From the NCBI GenBank assembly GCA_021776655.1, contig JAJFFK010000039.1, forward strand, positions 55,059-119,058: 64,000 bases of DNA. The letters are read 5' to 3'. The number at the start of each line of letters is the position of its first letter. Position 1 is the first letter of the stretch. A program made the translations under genes and the position numbers. Source of the stretch: Henriciella sp. (GTDB lineage Bacteria > Pseudomonadota > Alphaproteobacteria > Caulobacterales > Hyphomonadaceae). The notes under the pieces were generated by a model. It was not told the DNA's origin. It worked only from the letters and a program-made list of their open reading frames with translations, and did not search any database. Below, piece after piece: positions 60,544-64,000 of this stretch.

Positions 60544-61643
60544 TCTGCCGATGCTCTCACGACAGGCTGTTTCTTGCGGAACATGATGTAGGATAGAATG
60601 ATGATTATCAGCAGCGGCAAGACCCACTGCACGATATTGTAGTTCGGGTCGTCGCCACTCGCCGATTGAAGTACCAACTGGACAACGATAATGCCAAGCG
60701 CCCCTGCTGATGCCCAGACTATTCTGCGCGAATATCCACGGCGATTGAAATTACCACCGATCACCGCCAAAACGGCAAGCAAAGCCATTGCAATGCTGAT
60801 TAAGGGTGTCGTCAGACGCGTGTGACCCTCGCCGAGGAATTGAATCCGGTTCTTTTTTTCATGATAGTCTGAGCGATCGATCCAGAAGAGTTCATGCAGG
60901 AAGCGGTCTGATGCTTTCAAGATTACGCGACCTTTCTCCCGCACAAACGGGGTCAAATCGAACGTCGATTGCTCAAATTTCAAGATTTGCAAGGTGCCAT
61001 TGCCATCAAGCTGGTGAATTTCACCTTCCTCCATCACAATGGCAGGCTCGCCGTCAACTTCAATGAACAGGCCGCGTTGTGCAAGATAATCGCGTCCGTC
61101 CGGTTGGTTTGGCCGTTCGGCAATCTGTATACCGATGAGGTAATTGCCTTGCTTTTCGCGTGCGAACACCGTCAAGTTTTCGTCTGGCGTTGTAAACTGT
61201 CCTGGCCGAATCAGGGATGAGGCCAAGTCTCCACGCACTTCAGAGATGGTCTCGCGTAACTCCCTTTGAGCCATGGGTTGAACCCACATATTGACACCCA
61301 AGTGAACAATTGCGGCCATGACTGCAAGCCGAACAACCGGCGAGGCAATTTGCCAGCGTGTCATGCCTGCTGCTTCGGCAACCACAATCTCGCTATCACG
61401 ATGCAGTCGGTTCAAGGACCATATTCCGGCAACAAACATCGCCATCGGAATAAGCATGGCCATGATTTGTGGCGCGCCCAAAGCAACAATATAGAAATAC
61501 GTCATCGCAGTTTGGCGGTTGTCCACCAGAATATCAGTGCGAGACAGTCCTTGGGCGAGGATCGCCAAAAGAGCCAGGCCGCCGACAATGATCAAAACAG
61601 ACCGCAGCACCCGGTAGAAGACGTACTTCTGGACGTAGTTCAT
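60540..61643 (-). CDS. lptF: LPS export permease LptF
   Basis: YjgP/YjgQ family permease (LIPMAMFVAGIWSLNRLHRDSEIVVAEAAGM). Confidence 0.9.
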   Translation of the reverse strand: MNYVQKYVFYRVLRSVLIIVGGLALLAILAQGLSRTDILVDNRQTAMTYFYIVALGAPQIMAMLIPMAMFVAGIWSLNRLHRDSEIVVAEAAGMTRWQIASPVVRLAVMAAIVHLGVNMWVQPMAQRELRETISEVRGDLASSLIRPGQFTTPDENLTVFAREKQGNYLIGIQIAERPNQPDGRDYLAQRGLFIEVDGEPAIVMEEGEIHQLDGNGTLQILKFEQSTFDLTPFVREKGRVILKASDRFLHELFWIDRSDYHEKKNRIQFLGEGHTRLTTPLISIAMALLAVLAVIGGNFNRRGYSRRIVWASAGALGIIVVQLVLQSASGDDPNYNIVQWVLPLLIIIILSYIMFRKKQPVVRASAE

Positions 61644-61734
61644 CGTGAAAAGGCCTGTTTTTTGTCAGTTTCCTGACTAGCGAGTTGCGCGCACCGCGTC
61701 GATGCTTAGTTTGCGGGTGAAATGGAGCTCACAC

Positions 61735-63198
61735 ATGAAAATTGCATTTGCAGATACAGCCAAGGCTGAAACGGTCGCGTTTTTAGTTTATAAAGGGGCA
61801 AACTTGCCGGCTGCTGCTGCCGTGCTCGACAAGGCCAGTGGCGGCTTGCTGAGTCAGGCGATGACTGGCAGGTTCAGCGGCAAGATTGGTCAACATGCAG
61901 TCATTGTTTTGCCAGCAAGTGCCACGACCAAACGCGCGGTACTTGTCGGGGCAGGAAATCGCAGTGACCTTGATGCGCGAGCGCTCGAGAAGATTGGCGC
62001 GCATTTATATAAGTCACAGGCCAATAGCGGTTTCGCCGGGCTTGATGTGCATGTCAGCGGCGCAGGCGATGCTGCACGACTTGCACTTGGTGCCAAACTT
62101 GCGGCCTACCGGTTCGACAATTACCGCACCACGCTCAAAGACGATCAGCGTCCGTCACTCACTCGGTTGACGATAATTTCTGCACAGCCGAAGGCTGCGA
62201 GGGCCGCCTTCAAACCACTGGATGCTGCCGGTGACGGAACGTATATGGCGCGCGATCTGGTGAACCTGCCGCCGAATGATCTTTATCCAGAAAGTTATGC
62301 AGACCGCCTGAAAGAGTTGGAGCAATACGGGCTCGAAGTTGAAATTCTTGGCGAGAAAGAAATGGCCAAGCTTGGTATGCACTCGCTGCTCGGTGTCGGG
62401 CAGGGCAGCGTCAAGGAGAGCAAACTAGGCATCATGAAATGGAAGGGTGGCAAGGCAGGCGCTGATCCGGCCGTGCTCGTCGGCAAAGGTGTATGCTTCG
62501 ATACGGGCGGCATTTCACTGAAGCCCGGCCCCGGTATGGAAGACATGCGCGGTGACATGGGTGGCTCTGCGGCTGTCGTCGGCGCGATGCTGGCACTGGC
62601 CAAGCGCAAAGCAAATGCAAATGTGGTGGGTCTGGTTGGGCTGGTTGAAAATATGCCGGATGGCAATGCCATTCGCCCGGGCGATATTCTGACCTCTGCT
62701 TCGGGGCAGACGATTGAAGTGCAAAACACGGATGCCGAAGGTCGATTGGTTCTATGTGATGTTCTCTGGTACGCGCAGGAACATTTCAAACCCGCTGCGA
62801 TTGTCGATCTGGCGACCTTGACCGGCGCAATCGTGATCGGGCTTGGCCATCACCATGCCGGGCTGTTTACCAATGATGACAAGCTGGCAAGTCAGTTGAC
62901 AGAGGCTGGCCTGAGCGAAGGCGAGCGCGTGTGGCGTATGCCTCTGGGCAGCGAGTATGACAGTCTTCTAAAGTCAAAGTTCGCCGATATGCGTAATATT
63001 GGTGGGCGGGCTGCCGGGTCGATTACAGCCGCCCAATTCCTCCAGCGATTTATCAAGGACGGCGTGAAATGGGCGCATATCGATATTGCAGGCGTAGCTT
63101 GGGTCGAGGGCGAGAAATCGCCAATTGACCCGAGTTGGGCCAGTGGCTTTGGTCCACGTTTGCTGGATCGCTGGATCGCCGATAATTTCGAGGGCTAG
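61735..63198 (+). CDS. pepA: leucyl aminopeptidase
   Basis: VGKGVCFDTGGISLKPGPGMEDMRGDMGGSA, NTDAEGRLVL. Confidence 0.96.
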   Translation: MKIAFADTAKAETVAFLVYKGANLPAAAAVLDKASGGLLSQAMTGRFSGKIGQHAVIVLPASATTKRAVLVGAGNRSDLDARALEKIGAHLYKSQANSGFAGLDVHVSGAGDAARLALGAKLAAYRFDNYRTTLKDDQRPSLTRLTIISAQPKAARAAFKPLDAAGDGTYMARDLVNLPPNDLYPESYADRLKELEQYGLEVEILGEKEMAKLGMHSLLGVGQGSVKESKLGIMKWKGGKAGADPAVLVGKGVCFDTGGISLKPGPGMEDMRGDMGGSAAVVGAMLALAKRKANANVVGLVGLVENMPDGNAIRPGDILTSASGQTIEVQNTDAEGRLVLCDVLWYAQEHFKPAAIVDLATLTGAIVIGLGHHHAGLFTNDDKLASQLTEAGLSEGERVWRMPLGSEYDSLLKSKFADMRNIGGRAAGSITAAQFLQRFIKDGVKWAHIDIAGVAWVEGEKSPIDPSWASGFGPRLLDRWIADNFEG

Positions 63199-63201
63199 TG
63201 G

Positions 63202-63672
63202 GTGACCGACAGCTTGACTCAGCCAGAATGGTGGTTCTACCACCTATCCCGCACCACGCTGGAGCGGGCGGCTGGTCCGCTCTTGGAGAAGTGCCTGGAG
63301 CGCGGCTGGCGGGTGCTCGCTATCAGCCCTGATGTCGCTCGTCGCGGCGCGCTCGACGAGGCATTGTGGACGTTTGACGATAATAGCTTCTTACCACATG
63401 GCCAGGTTGAGGCGGAGGGTTTAGAGCCTTCGCACCTGCCTATTCTGATTACGGACAAGGCCGAGAATGTGAATCGCGCAGATGTTGCCTTGCTGATGGA
63501 TGGCAGTGATTTGCCGACGGACGCAGACTTCACACGGTGCATGGTGATGTTTGATGACGGCGATGGGCCAACTCGCCAGAAAGCGCGTGAGCAATTCAAA
63601 ATCGCAAAAGACGCAGGTCTGGTGGCGCGTTATTTCCAGCAAGGGCCAGGTGGCTGGACAGAAGCGGGCTGA
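63202..63672 (+). CDS. holC: DNA polymerase III subunit chi
   Basis: FYHLSRTTLERAAGPLLEKCLERGWRVL, DEALWTFDDNSFLPHGQ; GTG start. Confidence 0.92.
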   Translation: MTDSLTQPEWWFYHLSRTTLERAAGPLLEKCLERGWRVLAISPDVARRGALDEALWTFDDNSFLPHGQVEAEGLEPSHLPILITDKAENVNRADVALLMDGSDLPTDADFTRCMVMFDDGDGPTRQKAREQFKIAKDAGLVARYFQQGPGGWTEAG

Positions 63673-63716
63673 CCGTCCGCCCGACGCCCTCAATCTCCCC
63701 CTCAATCCCCCAGTTT

Positions 63717-63880
63717 CCGCAGATGCCAGCGCAGGCTGACACCCGTGGGGGTATCCATTGCGAGGGGCAAGTCAAGCGGCATGTGGGTGCGTCTGTGCGG
63801 GACGTTATCGTAATGATAACAGCCCATTACCCTAGGCGTGCTTACCAGAGGTAGACCCCAGCCTACGCTGGCATCTGCGG
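63717..63880. repeat. inverted pair of short palindromic (REP-like) units
   Basis: CCGCAGATGCCAGCGCAGGCTG (63717-63738) and CAGCCTACGCTGGCATCTGCGG (63859-63880): 22-bp arms, one mismatch; each unit carries its own CCAGC-N4-GCTG(G) mini-hairpin. Confidence 0.7.
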
Positions 63881-64000
63881 TGAGTTAGGGAAAAACCTCA
63901 CACTCTCAATCCGACATCTCCAAACTCGGCATATACTCCTGCCCATGGATTTTGCGTTGCAACCCCATCTCTACAGACACGTCCCGGTTCTCTATTGGCC

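Noticed and set aside
1-64000. tRNA/rRNA genes, CRISPR arrays, prophage, transposases, toxin-antitoxin or defence islands
   Set aside because: No supporting sequence seen: no regularly spaced repeats, no transposase/integrase ORFs, no tRNA-like intergenic segments.

Overview
This 64 kb window looks like chromosomal backbone from an alphaproteobacterium, probably Caulobacterales/Maricaulales-like (inferred from divK-pleD-rpmG, UrcA, the suf operon layout and the DinB N-terminal zinc ribbon; no taxonomic search was possible). Most of it is tightly packed housekeeping operons: suf (cysteine desulfurase, sufB, lipoprotein, sufC, sufD, sufS, sufT, sufA); panB; TPR-bamB-der; purF/cvpA/radA; mlaE/mlaF/alr/dnaB; rpsF-rpsR-rplI; fabD-fabG-acpP-fabF-mltG-yicC-gmk; galM-like/rsmA/pdxA/surA/lptD; dprA/plsY; ruvX/gatC/gatA/gatB; HIT/GNAT/GDPD/RidA/dinB; divK-pleD-rpmG; rnr-GFA-NUDIX; topA; lptF-lptG; pepA-holC. 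I found no phage, transposase, CRISPR array, tRNA or rRNA. I also found no convincing large new multi-gene system. The notable signals are small: (1) two TACA-N2-TGTA BlaI/CopY-type operators, 21 bp centre to centre, in the divergent NnrU/secreted-protein intergenic region with no cognate repressor in the window; (2) a UrcA-family gene split by a one-base frameshift at a T4 run; (3) an AEC transporter remnant downstream of ruvX that keeps only its N- and C-terminal ends, now out of frame; (4) an uncatalogued 44-aa membrane microprotein with a strong RBS; (5) a perfect 18-bp palindrome between a membrane-anchored AraC regulator and a sterol desaturase-family gene; (6) three different dispersed-type inverted repeats at operon ends; (7) rpmG, which the ORF track missed.
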